DNA of 29,511 nt from Folioceros fuciformis. Lineage: Eukaryota > Anthocerotophyta > Anthocerotopsida > Anthocerotales. The first letter of the stretch is position 1, and the number at the start of each line of letters is the position of its first letter. Under the pieces are notes generated by a model. It did no database searches, was not told the origin of the DNA, and saw only the letters and a program-made list of their open reading frames with translations. The stretch lies in NCBI GenBank assembly GCA_049999805.1, contig JBNGIO010006223.1, forward strand, positions 415,350-444,860, given 5' to 3'. This document shows, piece by piece, positions 9,481-19,556 of the stretch. Position numbers and translations under genes: made by a program.

Positions 9481-10599
9481 CTAACATAGCCTCTTGGTAA
9501 CAAGAAGGCTCCCCACAATCCGTCTGCATGACATAATCAAGAGATGCAACATACCTGTCAGGAGGACGTGAAATCCTTCCTGACCTACGAAGCACAGGCG
9601 CCTCGACCGGAGCTGGTTGCACTCTCTCTTCTTCTACAAGTGGAGGAGCAAGTTCCTGCACATCACGACGTTCAACCTGCCCTTGACGCTCAAGTGCATC
9701 TTCTTGGAAGACCACCCGTCGCACCTTCACAATTGGAATAGGCTTCTTGTGCATCTTGATCTCATTGAAGAACACGTCATTGCTGCAAACAACCTTCTTG
9801 GTCTTTGGATCCCATAGACGGTATCCCATCTCACCAGATTCACCATAGCCAAGAAAAATACATTTTCTTGACTTGGGAGCCAACTTGTCCCACAACTCCT
9901 TCGAAACATGGCAGTATGCCTCGCAGCAGAACACTCGTAGATGCTTGTATGACGGCTTCTTTCCATACCACATCTCCTCTAGAACCTGCTCATCCACAGC
10001 CTTATGAGGAGATTTATTAATAAGATGCACCGCAGTAACCACTGCTTTTGCACAAAATCTGTTAGGCAATCCAGAGTTTGACAACAAACTACGCATCCTC
10101 TCCTTGATGGTCCTGTTCATCCGTTCAATCATACCATTCTAAGGAGGAGTATATGTCAATTCTCTCTTGATTCCGTTGGAATCACAGAATGACTGGAAAG
10201 CCTTCAAAACATACTCCCCACCATTGTCTATCTTTAGACACTTTAGTTAGACTGATTCTCCACAAGGGTGCTGAATTTCTGAAGCACTATCAGAACATCA
10301 TCCTTTTTCCTTCAAGGATAAACCCACACCTTGCATGAGAAATCATCTATGAAAGTGACAAAATAGGATGCATCACCTAACGACACAGTGGGCATAGGTC
10401 CACAAACGTCACTATGAACCAATTCAAGAGGTTTACTTTTGTGTTTACCTTTTGCTCCATGTGGTGACTTCGTTTGTTTCCCATATAAACAGTGCTCACA
10501 CACGGAGAAATCGGAGAAGTCAAAGGCACGGATGTAACCAATATGAGATAAGATCTTCATTCCTTTTTGAGACATATATCCTAATCGACAATGCCACAA
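9389..10599 (-). pseudogene. Copia integrase and linker
   Basis: From the right: the zinc-binding part 'MWHCRLGYMSQKGM' and 'CEHCLYGKQ' (10599-10500), then the core with 'LELVHSDVCGPM' (first Asp), 'YFVTFIDDFSCKVWVYP' and a stop at about 10310. The second Asp lies in 'IDNGGEY' (about 10225) after frameshifts. A TAG at about 10140 replaces the Gln of the usual PPQNG. From 10132 a 247-codon stretch is open, with 'IERMNRTIKERM' (catalytic Glu), 'HLRVFCCEAYCHV', 'CIFLGYGESG' and a Pro/Glu/Val-rich linker with 'RRSGRISRPP'. All three acidic residues exist, but not in one frame. Confidence 0.85.
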
Positions 10600-10867
10600 G
10601 GAAACACTTGGCTATTCCGTTACACAAATCACATGATCCTTGACAATGGTTACCTGAAGTGAGTACAAAGGGCCACACTTTGATCCACGAGCTAACATAA
10701 GAGAACCTTTGGAGATCTTCCAAGAATGATCCCCAAACCAACAATGGTAGCCAGCGTCATCCAATGCCCTGTGCTAATCATGCTTTTTGTCAACTTCGGA
10801 ACATGCCTAACATCCTTCAATACGAATGAAGATCCGTTGTCAAACTTCAGCTGCACATCACCAACGC
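10600..10867 (-). pseudogene. Copia protease to pre-integrase remnant beside the gap
   Basis: Next to the gap, the minus-strand frame reads 'VGDVQLKFDNGSSFVLKDV' and 'VRHVPKLTKSMIS', which matches the C-terminal half of the copia protease and the start of the pre-integrase segment. The active-site DSG motif would fall inside the run of Ns. The reading frame breaks further downstream, between about 10690 and 10600. Confidence 0.7.
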
Positions 10868-10967
10868 NNNNNNNNNNNNNNNNNNNNNNNNNNNNNNNNN
10901 NNNNNNNNNNNNNNNNNNNNNNNNNNNNNNNNNNNNNNNNNNNNNNNNNNNNNNNNNNNNNNNNNNN
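10868..10967. other. Assembly gap, 100 Ns
   Basis: Exactly 100 N characters, the usual placeholder for a gap of unknown length. It hides the end of gag and the protease active site of the minus-strand copia element. A collapsed repeat is the likely cause. Confidence 0.99.
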
Positions 10968-11330
10968 AGAATCAAAGGAAGAAGAGATAAGAACATCTCC
11001 ATCGTCAACAGAATTCACCTCGTCAGGCTTGATACTCGAGCTTGCCTTGTTGTCGCTCTGCTTCTTCTCCTTTCCTTTGTCCTTCTTGAACTTCTCGCAG
11101 TCCCTTCTGATGTGACCCTTTTTGTGACAATGGTAACACTCAACATTGTTACGACTACGAGATTTGCTACGGGAAAGACTTCACTCATTGCACTTCCCCT
11201 TTGAAGTGGACCTTCCTCTCACCATGAGGGCATTGGAACCTTTCGAAGGATCCAAATTCTTCCTGTTCACCTCTTCTGTCAACAGGCTACCTTATACATT
11301 TACAATGGTAAGATCACTGGCAAAAGCAAA
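10968..11330 (-). pseudogene. Copia gag C-terminus with zinc knuckle
   Basis: The frame reads 'LLTEEVNRKN', 'NALMVRGRSTSKGK', an Arg/Ser stretch 'SLSRSKSRSR', and then a complete CCHC knuckle 'CYHCHKKGHIRRDC' at 11097-11138 (C-x2-C-x4-H-x4-C). A Lys-rich tail runs to the gap. A TGA lies just before the Arg/Ser stretch, and a TAA sits near 11310, where relatives read an Ile-Gly or similar. Only the last third or so of gag remains. Confidence 0.85.
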
Positions 11331-11588
11331 TTACTCAGAGCTGTACGAAAGCTATACGAAAGCCTGCGCACCTCGCACTGTGGCACCCTTGGCGCCCGGC
11401 GCCTTTGCCATGTGGCGCCCCCGCGCGCTTGGAATCGTACTGCGGGCACCTGGTGTGGATGGCGCCCCGAGGCCGACACCCCTCACGGTGCGGCAGCACC
11501 CTCCCGGCGCCCTTCCTAGATGCCTTTCCTCATGGCCTTATGCCTTTGTCTGCAGCACCTGCAGCCATCACCCTTGCTCCACAATCCT
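11331..11588. other. Non-gag leader or inserted segment inside the minus-strand element
   Basis: This GC-rich stretch lies between the primer-binding site and the gag remnant, where the N-terminal two thirds of gag should be. On neither strand do I see gag blocks. It may be a replacement for deleted gag, from template switching or a later rearrangement. The repeated 'ggcgcc' half-sites (about 11391-11500) are notable. Confidence 0.45.
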
Positions 11589-11601
11589 GGCTCTAATACC
11601 A
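11589..11601 (-). other. Primer-binding site of the minus-strand copia element
   Basis: On the minus strand it reads TGGTATTAGAGCC, one change from the plant initiator-Met tRNA complement TGGTATCAGAGCC. It begins two bases after the LTR end ...CCTTCA, the usual spacing. Confidence 0.9.
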
Positions 11602-11603
11602 GT

Positions 11604-11891
11604 TGAAGGATCGCTAGAGGAGCCACATGGTGAAGGAGGAGAGGAGGAAGCAAGGAGAAGAGAAGAAAGCGAGGTCACACTCTCACACAGTCTCAATTAC
11701 AAGGGAGCTCAAGGGGGATTTATACCCTCTAGAAGAGCTCTCAAGGAAGCTTCACAAGAAGCGCATAGGAAGCTGCGCAAGCAGCTTCCTATAGATTAGC
11801 TTAAGCTAATCTAAACAAATGATACTTAACTAGACACTAATCTTAGACTAAACACATTAGTCTAAGCACATTGGGCTTTAATAACCCTACA
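11604..11891 (-). mobile_element. 5' LTR of the minus-strand copia element
   Basis: On the minus strand it starts TGTAGGGTTATT (11891) and ends TCCTTCA (11604), 288 bp, next to the primer-binding site. A TATAAAT promoter box lies at 11724-11718 in 'gggtataaatccccc', with a CT-rich leader after it. An inverted repeat, 'gattagcttaagctaatc', and a second, 'aggaagctgc...gcagcttcct', lie in the upstream half. The adjacent 5 bp at 11892-11896 (gtatg) should be the target duplication, but the partner end is lost. Confidence 0.85.
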
Positions 11892-11897
11892 GTATGT

Positions 11898-12412
11898 CGA
11901 AAAGTACTTGTTGCGCGGAAGGGATGTAAATTTCGAGGACATAGTGGGAAGAAGGGCAGCCCCAAGTGTTCTCTAAATGTCCAAAAGTTGTACATTAAGA
12001 AAACCATAATTGTGTACTACGGATTCCACTTGACATCACACAAGTACCTATATGCGACAGACAAGAAGATTATAAGTGAGAAATTAGCCTTGCTATGATC
12101 GCACATTGAACCAGGCTTCCCTTCAGACGGGGGCACACAAGCACCAGCCGAACAATTTCATGATATTGATGAAGAAGAATGCGTACATTCCGATGTCACC
12201 AGCGTTTGAATGAAGTACACGTAAAGTGCCTTATTGGGCCATAAAGTAGACCTTGCAGTGCCAATGTACCATCCTCTTAGGCATGCAATCCGCATACCCG
12301 CCACTAGAGCTGTTGGATATAAAGAGCAGCATGATGATAGGTTGTTGAAGAACGCATGCAAAGAACTTGGTGTGTTGATCATAGCGTTTTTTGGGGTTTT
12401 GAGTGGAGTATA
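11898..12412 (+). pseudogene. Possible decayed coding frame, unrecognised
   Basis: Right after the LTR, one plus-strand frame stays mostly open for about 510 bases with only three stops (12096, an in-frame TGA near 12207 and a TAA near 12219). It reads like protein: 'CKFRGHSGKKGSPKCS', 'FHDIDEEECVHSDVTS', 'VPMYHPLRHAIRIPATRAVG', 'LLKNACKELGVLIIAFF', and ends at a TAG near 12410. I cannot match it to a family. It may be a relic of a host gene or another transposon into which the copia element inserted. The composition could also be chance. Confidence 0.3.
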
Positions 12413-14276
12413 GGCAGATCATGGAAAAAGACAATATCCTCCGGCTTTTAGTTAGTTATCATGTGATAACTGAGATAGATGAAGATTGCATGCATGTATG
12501 AGTATAAATGTAAACTTCATTTTTTGATGCCCGACCATGGCTATTGGCAGGAGGAATTCGCTAAACGGCTTATAAGGGGAGTACCTGTTAATGTTCTCCC
12601 TCATCAGAACATAATTGTTGACTTCAAAGTAAGAGTTGGACAACAGGACTAATGCTTACATATGGCATAGCGCCGGCATGCCGGCACCCTTCATAGTTCT
12701 CCATTTTCTAGAGACCATGGTACACCTAACTGCACACGATTTGTGCAATCATCATCCAAAACTAAACCATACCTGTGTACTCCTTGTTTGAGAAAAAGGG
12801 TTATATTAGAATGACTTATCGACAGGAAGGACAAGCTGACATGGGTGTTGTTTAGCCATAATTTTGCGATGTTCAAAGTTCCATGACTATGAGGTTTGTT
12901 CTTTTCTGATGGGACTTGAAATTGAAGAGTGACCATGATTTTAGGTGGGGATCACATACAAAGGGCCAAATCGGTTGATTCAGTGCCCATGAAGCCAACC
13001 CTTCTGAGTATATATTATATTCCGATCCTTCAAAAATGCTAATATGGACCACCCTTCTCTCACACTAGTCGCCTCAGGTGCACTCAATGTAGCAGTGTGC
13101 TGGTAGACTGGCACTCTCATCCTAAAATCTATGAAAATAAAAAAACTACCTAACATGGACCTTGTAGCAGTAATGCTGATTTCGGATTTTATCAAAGCAT
13201 GTGGATGTAACTGGATAGTTTCAAAGACATTATGTTACCAACTCGTAATTTCGCCAAGTTTCTTTGTGAACATGATGAATATAAATTACGTCATGAACGT
13301 TGTATAGTTCATTTACGCATGTTCTACATAAAATTGAAATGAATCATGGATATTTGCCACAAAAATTACAAAAAAATTCTTCCGAAGTTCGATATGGCGA
13401 AATGTGACCGTTAGGCACATACCTTGTTACTCCTCAAAGAAAGCGAATCTTAAAAGTCGAAGTACCAACCTTCATTGACTTCTCCTATGCTCATAGGAGT
13501 CCAAGCCGAAGGGATTCGATCTTTGGTGGTTGGCGCACTTAGCCTGACAATTGTCTTGATGGCCATCATTAAGCGCCCCTAGGAGCAACTGTTGGTGGAG
13601 AGGGTGGTAGTAAGACCGGTTCGTGATGGTGACCCTATCTCGATGGCGGCTGGTGAGGACTCCTCTGAGAAGTGGTGAGGACTCCTCACTAACAACTCTG
13701 AGGAGTGTGGAGATTCTTGTTATGTCTGAAGGAAGTAAGTGCTTCAACACCATCATTTAGGGATTAAAGGTGTGCACTATTCACGTGTGTATAGTTTTAG
13801 TCTCTCTAGTTTAGACACATACGTGTACAGAGCAATGGTATTTCTTTCTATTCTATAATTTCTTCCCATAATGGTTTTTTCGATAATGGTTTTCCTATCA
13901 CCTTGGCCTAATTCTCTCTCTCCGCTTTGCTCCTCTCCCATCCATTATTCCTCTCTTGCGCGCTCTTTCTTCATTCGAAATCTAGCTTTCTAAGAATGGC
14001 CCTTGTGTTTGAAGGAAAATAAGATCCTTCCTCACTAGTTAAGCATGTAGTTTACCTTAGGTGGCTCTTTGCAGCTAGGCGTTTTCCGATTTCTTTTTTC
14101 TTCTCCTCGCCAGATTGAGGCCCTCCTCGCTCTTTGTGTGAACTTAAACTTAACAAGAACAAGGTTCCTGTGAAAAAAAGAAAAGAAAACAGGATGATTT
14201 TCGGCCTCATAATCTGTTAATTTTTGGTTCGAGAAGTGAAGAGTCCTCATCTCAAGAGCCGCAGACCGCGTTTCAG
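12413..14276. other. Long stretch without a supported gene
   Basis: Open frames here are short and without recognisable motifs. Small features are a 14-bp palindrome 'gccggcatgccggc' at 12672-12685 and a repeated 'ggtgaggactcctc' at about 13649 and 13674. The last few hundred bases lie upstream of the GMC oxidoreductase gene and should hold its promoter. Confidence 0.5.
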
Positions 14277-14284
14277 TATAAAAG
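14277..14284 (+). promoter_or_regulatory. Candidate TATA box of the GMC oxidoreductase gene
   Basis: TATAAAAG lies in a C/G-bounded context about 490 bp before the first coding ATG. It would put the transcript start near 14310 and leave a ~460-base 5' UTR, possibly with its own intron (a 'gtgagt' is at about 14340). It is the best TATA match upstream of the gene, but no transcript evidence is available. Confidence 0.45.
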
Positions 14285-14773
14285 GCAGCGACAAGACCTC
14301 CGTGACATTTACAATCTTGTTCCTCTGCAGGCTGCCACCGTGAGTCTGCTTGTTCTTCCAACCACTGCCTGGCTGCGTAGGTTTCTTTGGCTTTCCTCTA
14401 TCCTTTGGCGTTCCTCTGTCCTTTAGCGTTTATGTGTGCGCGCAATCTTGTGGTGCAATCGGAGTCTCGTTGTCGACAAGTAGCATCCAGCTCGTGATTC
14501 TCCTGTATCGTGCTTGTATAAGATCTTGTAGAGTTCGCTTGGCTTCGCTATTGACTGCACATTCGCCTGATTTCGTTATTCATCGCATGTGACTGCTGTG
14601 CGCATGTGGTATGTACTAGAGCCTGCATGAAGAGCCTACTAGAGCATGGAGTGTTGAGGTTGAGGCCGTCAGTTTGAAGCGGTGAACGTAAAGAAGATTC
14701 TGACTACTGGTGGAAAGTTAGACTGAACGCTTTGCACTGTCACAGGATTTGAAAGCTCCCAGATTCCTCCACA

Positions 14774-17092
14774 ATGTGGTCACGAGGTCCTCAGACAAAC
14801 CAAACCGGCCGGGTACTGCAAATGAGGAAGCTTCTCCTGATTTTCATATGTTCAGCGCCGCTTGTCTGTATTTGCACTGGCGTGAGTGAACCAGGTAAGA
14901 TCGGAGCGAATGTTAAGTTGTCCTCACACTGTGAAAGTTACGGACAGGCAGATAAGTTCTCGTACGGTCGATCGTCCTCCCGATTCTCGTGTTAGTGCTG
15001 TGCGCTGTTCCATGTACTGCATAATCGCGGGAAGCGTCTGACCTGTTTAGATCCAAAAAGCAGGACCAATCAATACTGATCCCGGGTATACATTCGTCCA
15101 CAACGCCACCGGAGCTCCAGCAAACGCCTCGTACGACTACATTATTGTTGGAGGAGGCACTGCGGGCTGCCCTCTTGCTGCCACTCTTTCCCTTGGCAAC
15201 TATACTGTGCTGTTGCTAGAGAGAGGAGGACAGCCATATCATGATGAAACTGTCATGCATTTAGATCAGTTCCCCACAATTCAAATGCAGGCTACTGTCA
15301 ATGCCACCACGGCCGGCCAGAGATTTGTATCTGAGGACGGTGTCCTGAATCTGAGAGCTAACGTTCTCGGGGGTGGCAGCGCCGTCAACGCAGGCTTCTT
15401 TACGTATGCCAGTCGCAGGTATATCCAGAGATACGGCTGGGATGAACAGCTGGTTAACCAGTCCTATGCGTGGGTCACAAGAATAGTGGGACATCTTCCA
15501 AGATTGAGGCAGTGGCAAAGTGCTTTTAGGTCTGGTCTCTTGGAAGCAGGCATCACCCCTTATAACGGTGCGACATACGAGCATATTCCGGGCACGAAAA
15601 TTGGCGGGCAAATTTTTGATGAACAAGGCATCCGTCACACTGCCGCTGATCTCCTCCAGTACGCGGACCCTCAAAGGCTCACAGTATATACTTATGCAAC
15701 TGTGGAGCAGATCTTGCTACGTCCAAAAGGTAATGGACAAGTGGTTTGACCATAAGACAGTAGACTGCACCAGTCTGCTTTTTTACGGAGTGTCTAAAGA
15801 TGCTGCTCATGAACTAGTTTTCCGGACGGAAACATGTGACTATCATTAATGGACTTCTGACATTGCAGTTTCTTGCTGGCTCAATGTATTTCAGATTCCC
15901 GGGGCAACGCAAGAGCTTATGGCGTTCGATTCAGAGATGCCCTAGGCAGGGTACACACAGCCACGTTACTCGACGAGGAAGGAGGAAGTGAGGTTATATT
16001 GTCAGCAGGAGCCCTCGGCAGTCCTCAGCTGCTCTTGCTAAGTGGAATCGGACCAGCTTCAAAATTGACACCCTTTGACATTGAGGTGAAGGTGCCCCTG
16101 GAACAAGTGGGGGAGCGAATAGCTGACAACCCGACGAATGTCATGTTTGTCCCATCGCCCAATCCAGTCGAGACCTCCTCCATTGAAGTTGTTGGCATCA
16201 CTCGGTACAACAGCTTCATCGAAGGTGGATGCGGCGGAAGCAACCAGGGACTCACAAGAGGTAGTTTGAACACAGTGGATCCTAGGAATCGTACCCTCAG
16301 TCTTTCTCAGCGGTACAACGACATTCTCGCAGGACTGAATCAGACAGTTCAAGCACAGCTAGCACAGGGAGGACTTTTTCTGCAGAAGGTAGGAGAAATT
16401 TCAAACAATCATACCTGCAGGCGTGCTACAATGTGTAGAACTGGTCGCTTTAGATTCTGACGATATATCTTGTGCGGGTCACGAACAGGTAGCTGGGCCC
16501 CTGTCCACGGGAACGCTGCGTCTGAACTCGACAGACGTGAGAGTCAATCCAACCGTGAGATTCAATTACTACGACGACCCCGAGGACTTGCAATCGTGCG
16601 TAGATGGTGTTCGAGTCATAGACCGCGTCGTAAGATCCGACGCCTTCAGAAACTTCAGATATGCGGTCCCAGAGGATATTCCCGGCGGCTTGCGGACAAA
16701 TCTTTACCTTATTGGAGACCTTCCACCTACTTATGTGAATGATACTCAACGGTTGGAGGAGTGGTGCAGACGTACTGTTGTCACAATATGGCACTACCAC
16801 GGGGGCTGTCGCTTGGGTTCTGTAGTTGATGAAAAGACTCATCGTGTGTTGGGAGTGGACGCTCTTCGCGTGATTGACGGTTCTAACTGGAACTATACCC
16901 CAGGAGCAAATCCGCAGGCGACTGTGATGATGTTTGGAAGGCAAGTTTGTCCAGATTAACGTATTGTGGCGAAAGTTTTGATTTTGGTTTCTTGCTTGCC
17001 TAACACAGAATGGTCTGAAATGCATTCTGGATTGCAGGTATATGGGCGTGAAAATTTTGCAGGAGCGAGCTGGTGACCCTGACGTGTACTGA
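14774..17092 (+). CDS. HOTHEAD-like GMC oxidoreductase (FAD-dependent), five coding exons
   Basis: My model is join(14774..14894, 15064..15729, 15895..16388, 16489..16940, 17038..17092), 595 aa, phases consistent throughout. Residues 17-36 ('MRKLLLIFICSAPLVCIC') form a signal peptide, and ATG 14822 is an alternative start. The FAD-binding site is 'YDYIIVGGGTAGC' (about 64-76), then 'LLLERGG' (E93) and 'NVLGGGSAVNAGF', the GMC signature. 'VILSAGALGSPQLLLLSGIGP' is the second signature. The C-terminal active site has 'WHYHGGC' (His531 region) and 'GANPQATVMM' (Asn568), ending 'GRYMGVKI'. HOTHEAD relatives oxidise long-chain omega-hydroxy fatty acids for cutin, and others are mandelonitrile lyases; the substrate here is inferred. 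The first three introns are GT-AG and the last is GC-AG. All family landmarks are present, so it should be functional. Confidence 0.9.
16941..17037 (+). other. GC-AG intron (intron 4 of the GMC oxidoreductase)
   Basis: The exon 4 end reads ...GGAAG followed by GCAAGT, the strong consensus of plant GC-AG donors, and the acceptor is ...ATTGCAG. Splicing here rebuilds the conserved 'GRYMG' C-terminus. Without it the frame ends at TAA six codons on, in 'GRQVCPD'. Confidence 0.8.
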
Positions 17093-17122
17093 GAAATCTG
17101 GCGGTCACACTGGTACTCACAT

Positions 17123-17128
17123 AATAAA
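17123..17128 (+). terminator. Polyadenylation signal AATAAA
   Basis: AATAAA lies 31 bases after the GMC oxidoreductase stop codon, a reasonable place for a plant near-upstream element. Confidence 0.5.
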
Positions 17129-18327
17129 TAGGTTAGCACCGAGGTATGTAATGTGTGGGTTCGTAGTTAGGCAATGACATCGTGTCACGTCTGTGGTAAG
17201 AGTCATGCACAAATAGATTTTGGACAGTAGGACAACAACAGATTTTGGGACCTAGGACACGAGTTACGGTAGCAGCCTCCCGCTTGAATGCCAGTCCGGT
17301 ATGCCGGTTACTGGCGTACATGGTATGGAAGTCGACGAATATGTTTCATACTTATGCAATACAGTATGCCTAAATGTATATGTACGTTTGTTGTGGAACC
17401 GTTTCTCATTTGTAAAAGATCCGTACGTGTTAGCAATCGGTCGCTAGGCGGGACCTGGCCGTGCCAGCCTTTTGCCACTGGCTGCAAAATCCATCGCAGG
17501 GCCTTATCGCTTACTTCGTGTTGCCCTTGTAGAACCGGCTGGGACATGGCCTCTTCCGTCCTCAGTGCTTGGTGCTGGAGGTGCCTTGTTGCATCGCCAT
17601 CCTGGCCAAAGGCGGGCTTGCACCGTGTGATGGCTGGTAGCCTGGAGCTGAAGCCCCGGCTTAGGTCGTCGTCGGTCAGGTGACAAAAAGGGCTGGAATT
17701 TCTTCCCGAATGAACTGTGCAGTACGCTGAATCCCTCTGGAAAACGCTTTTGTCGCTTGTTTCACAGCTTCTCGTCGTCGTCTGCTATGGTGAAGCCGGT
17801 GGGATTGAGGATTTTCGATTTGTGTGGGCGTGTGGGAAAACCGCAGAGAGCTACCTGCGCTGTATTGATCTCAGTGGACACATTGCGCTGGGTGGCCTCT
17901 GCCGCTTCTCTGTAATGACGGATCGCACGCTGTCTCCAGTTCACAGCCAAAGCTCCTGCTAAGTTCCTTTTGTTCTTGCCAGGGTTCTTATCTTGGCTAG
18001 AAGTTCACGAGTGCAAAAGTCACTCGTGGTTCCCTTGTTGGCATTGACTGTGCCAAGAGAGGTTCTGAGCTGGATGAGGTCAGTGTTGGTGTTTCAGCTC
18101 TGAAAGCAAGAACGTACATTCCTCTCTTACCCGCGGCCGCGTGTTTTGCAGAGGAGATTATGGCTTGTGGGTGGGCTTCATAGGCCTGTGTGTCCGTTTG
18201 TTCTACTCCATTCCAGGTTGGTGCAAGCTCGCATTATGTGAAGGAAAGTTGTGCTCTCAAGTGTGAGATGCATAGGATGACAAGAGCGAAGCGAGCTTGA
18301 TCGCCTTGTTTTCGAAAACCAGTGGAA
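17129..18327. other. Intergenic region without a supported gene
   Basis: Between the oxidoreductase and the small membrane protein gene. Short open frames (for example 17288-17683) have no family motif and no membrane or signal features. The last part probably holds the promoter and 5' UTR of the next gene, but I see no clear TATA box. Confidence 0.5.
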
Positions 18328-18666
18328 ATGGAGATGCCTTTATCGTTGCTGCTTCTAGTTATCACGGCTCCTTTTCAGTTGCTATCCTTCAGGTACGTTT
18401 CCTACGCAGCAGATGTTTTGGCTGCTCTCGCACTTTTCGTCACAGATTTGGATAACGCGTGGCTGCCCTTTTTACCATCAATTCTCAGGAACCAGCCTGC
18501 CGCGGGCGTGCTAACATTGGTTATAGCAAGTATTTTGTCCTATCAACACTTCTTTCGGGCAGGAGGTTTGGATGGAGCATTTCACAAAAGCAATTTCATC
18601 GCTTCTGTGGCCGTAATATTGGTGTTGGTAATACCAGTTATATTTTTCATTCAAGGTGTTTACTGA
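18328..18666 (+). CDS. Small predicted multi-pass membrane protein, 112 aa
   Basis: The frame starts at the first ATG (18328) and encodes a strongly hydrophobic protein with about four membrane segments: residues 3-21 ('LSLLLLVITAPFQLL'), about 27-40 ('AADVLAALALFVTD'), about 56-70 ('AAGVLTLVIASILSY') and about 91-109 ('SVAVILVLVIPVIFFI'). Between the last two is a short polar loop 'RAGGLDGAFHKSN'. It lies in the gene island in the same direction as its neighbours. I do not recognise a family. A 'caggtacgt' at about 18391 could be a splice donor, so the real product may be a spliced longer protein. The hydrophobic pattern makes coding plausible but not proven. Confidence 0.5.
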   Translation: MEMPLSLLLLVITAPFQLLSFRYVSYAADVLAALALFVTDLDNAWLPFLPSILRNQPAAGVLTLVIASILSYQHFFRAGGLDGAFHKSNFIASVAVILVLVIPVIFFIQGVY

Positions 18667-19556
18667 CAGCACAGCAATCCATCTGCGTAAAGCCCACTAG
18701 AGGAACACCAGATGCCCATACCCGCTAGCCAGCATGGCCCACCGAGATGACTTTGCTGTGAGATTTAAGACGGTCGAACGATCTTCAGAACCCTGCTGTC
18801 CAATTCAAATGAAAGCAGATCTTTTTGCTGACGAAGGGCAGTTCATGCCATAACTTCACCAGGAAATGTAGGGAGATTATCAGCTTGGTGGCTACACTGG
18901 CCAATCCGTTTTGCTCGAAGTGCAAATTAAAGCTGGGGAGCAACACGAGATATTGCAGAGCGAGACAATTTCCTTCTGCCTTTTAGTTGAGCACAGACCT
19001 TCCAACTGTGCACCGTCCTTCCAACGTCCACTCAGGCAGAGTCTCGTCTCTCTACAACAAGCCATGCAGCTTTTATTTTTTCGTGTGCTTGCTACTTGGC
19101 AAACTCCGATCTCTGCGTAATCCGCCTCCTACGTTTCCGATTCCTGAGACTGTCTTTGTCGGGGCGTGAAGGAGGAATTCCCTTGTCCTTCCCGACTTAA
19201 ACGCAAGCATACGGTCCATACCCCTCTCTAGAAGGTCTTTCTGGGCGTATTTCGCTCTCGAGCCTCATGCTCCCCCTCCCACCGTGGTCACAGGATTGGC
19301 ACAAGAGTGGCTACTCCCAGCTCCGCACAACCACCCGACCAAAACCCCGACCGCGTGTGGGGTTGACTCAGGTCAGGACTGTCCACTCTCGAGAAGGGGC
19401 GGTGCCATTGCCTCAGGGTTTACAGCACTCGGACGGTGTCATGGCCTGCTTGCACATGTATAACACATTGTGAAATTAGGTCTTAGCAGGTCCAGGGAAA
19501 CTCGTCAGTTTAGTCTTTTGGCTCCAGTACGCTCTCCTTCGCCGCGACTTGCTCCC
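18667..19556. other. Intergenic region without a supported gene
   Basis: Contains a 39-codon frame from 18734 ('MAHRDDFAVRF...') with no recognisable motif. The part from about 19470 is open in the NDUFB10 frame upstream of its ATG and is probably 5' UTR. I see no TATA box that stands out. Confidence 0.5.

Larger units (their letters stand above)
8215..11891 (-). mobile_element. Ty1/copia retrotransposon, minus strand, 3'-truncated
   Basis: Read on the minus strand, this holds LTR (11891-11604), primer-binding site, the end of gag with a zinc knuckle, a sequence gap, integrase, RT and RNase H, the order of Ty1/copia. The N-terminal half of gag is missing (the sequence between about 11330 and 11589 has no gag), so the element has an internal 5' deletion as well as loss of the 3' end past RNase H at about 8215. 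It is a different family from the plus-strand element: its gag C-terminus ('RSKSRSRNNVECYHC') and RT are clearly distinct. Several stops and frameshifts show it is dead, though less decayed than its neighbour. Confidence 0.88.

Noticed and set aside
11146-11799. 217-codon plus-strand frame across the LTR and gag leader
   Set aside because: It is antisense to the minus-strand copia gag end, primer site and LTR, which explain the sequence.
14035-14361. 108-codon minus-strand frame upstream of the oxidoreductase
   Set aside because: No motif, and it overlaps the likely promoter and TATA box of the plus-strand gene.
16450-17139. 229-codon minus-strand frame opposite exons 4-5 of the oxidoreductase
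   Set aside because: The plus strand encodes a well-conserved GMC C-terminus here; the antisense frame is its shadow.
17288-17683. 131-codon plus-strand frame after the oxidoreductase
   Set aside because: No recognisable domain, Cys- and Trp-rich in a random way, and no signal peptide or membrane span pattern.
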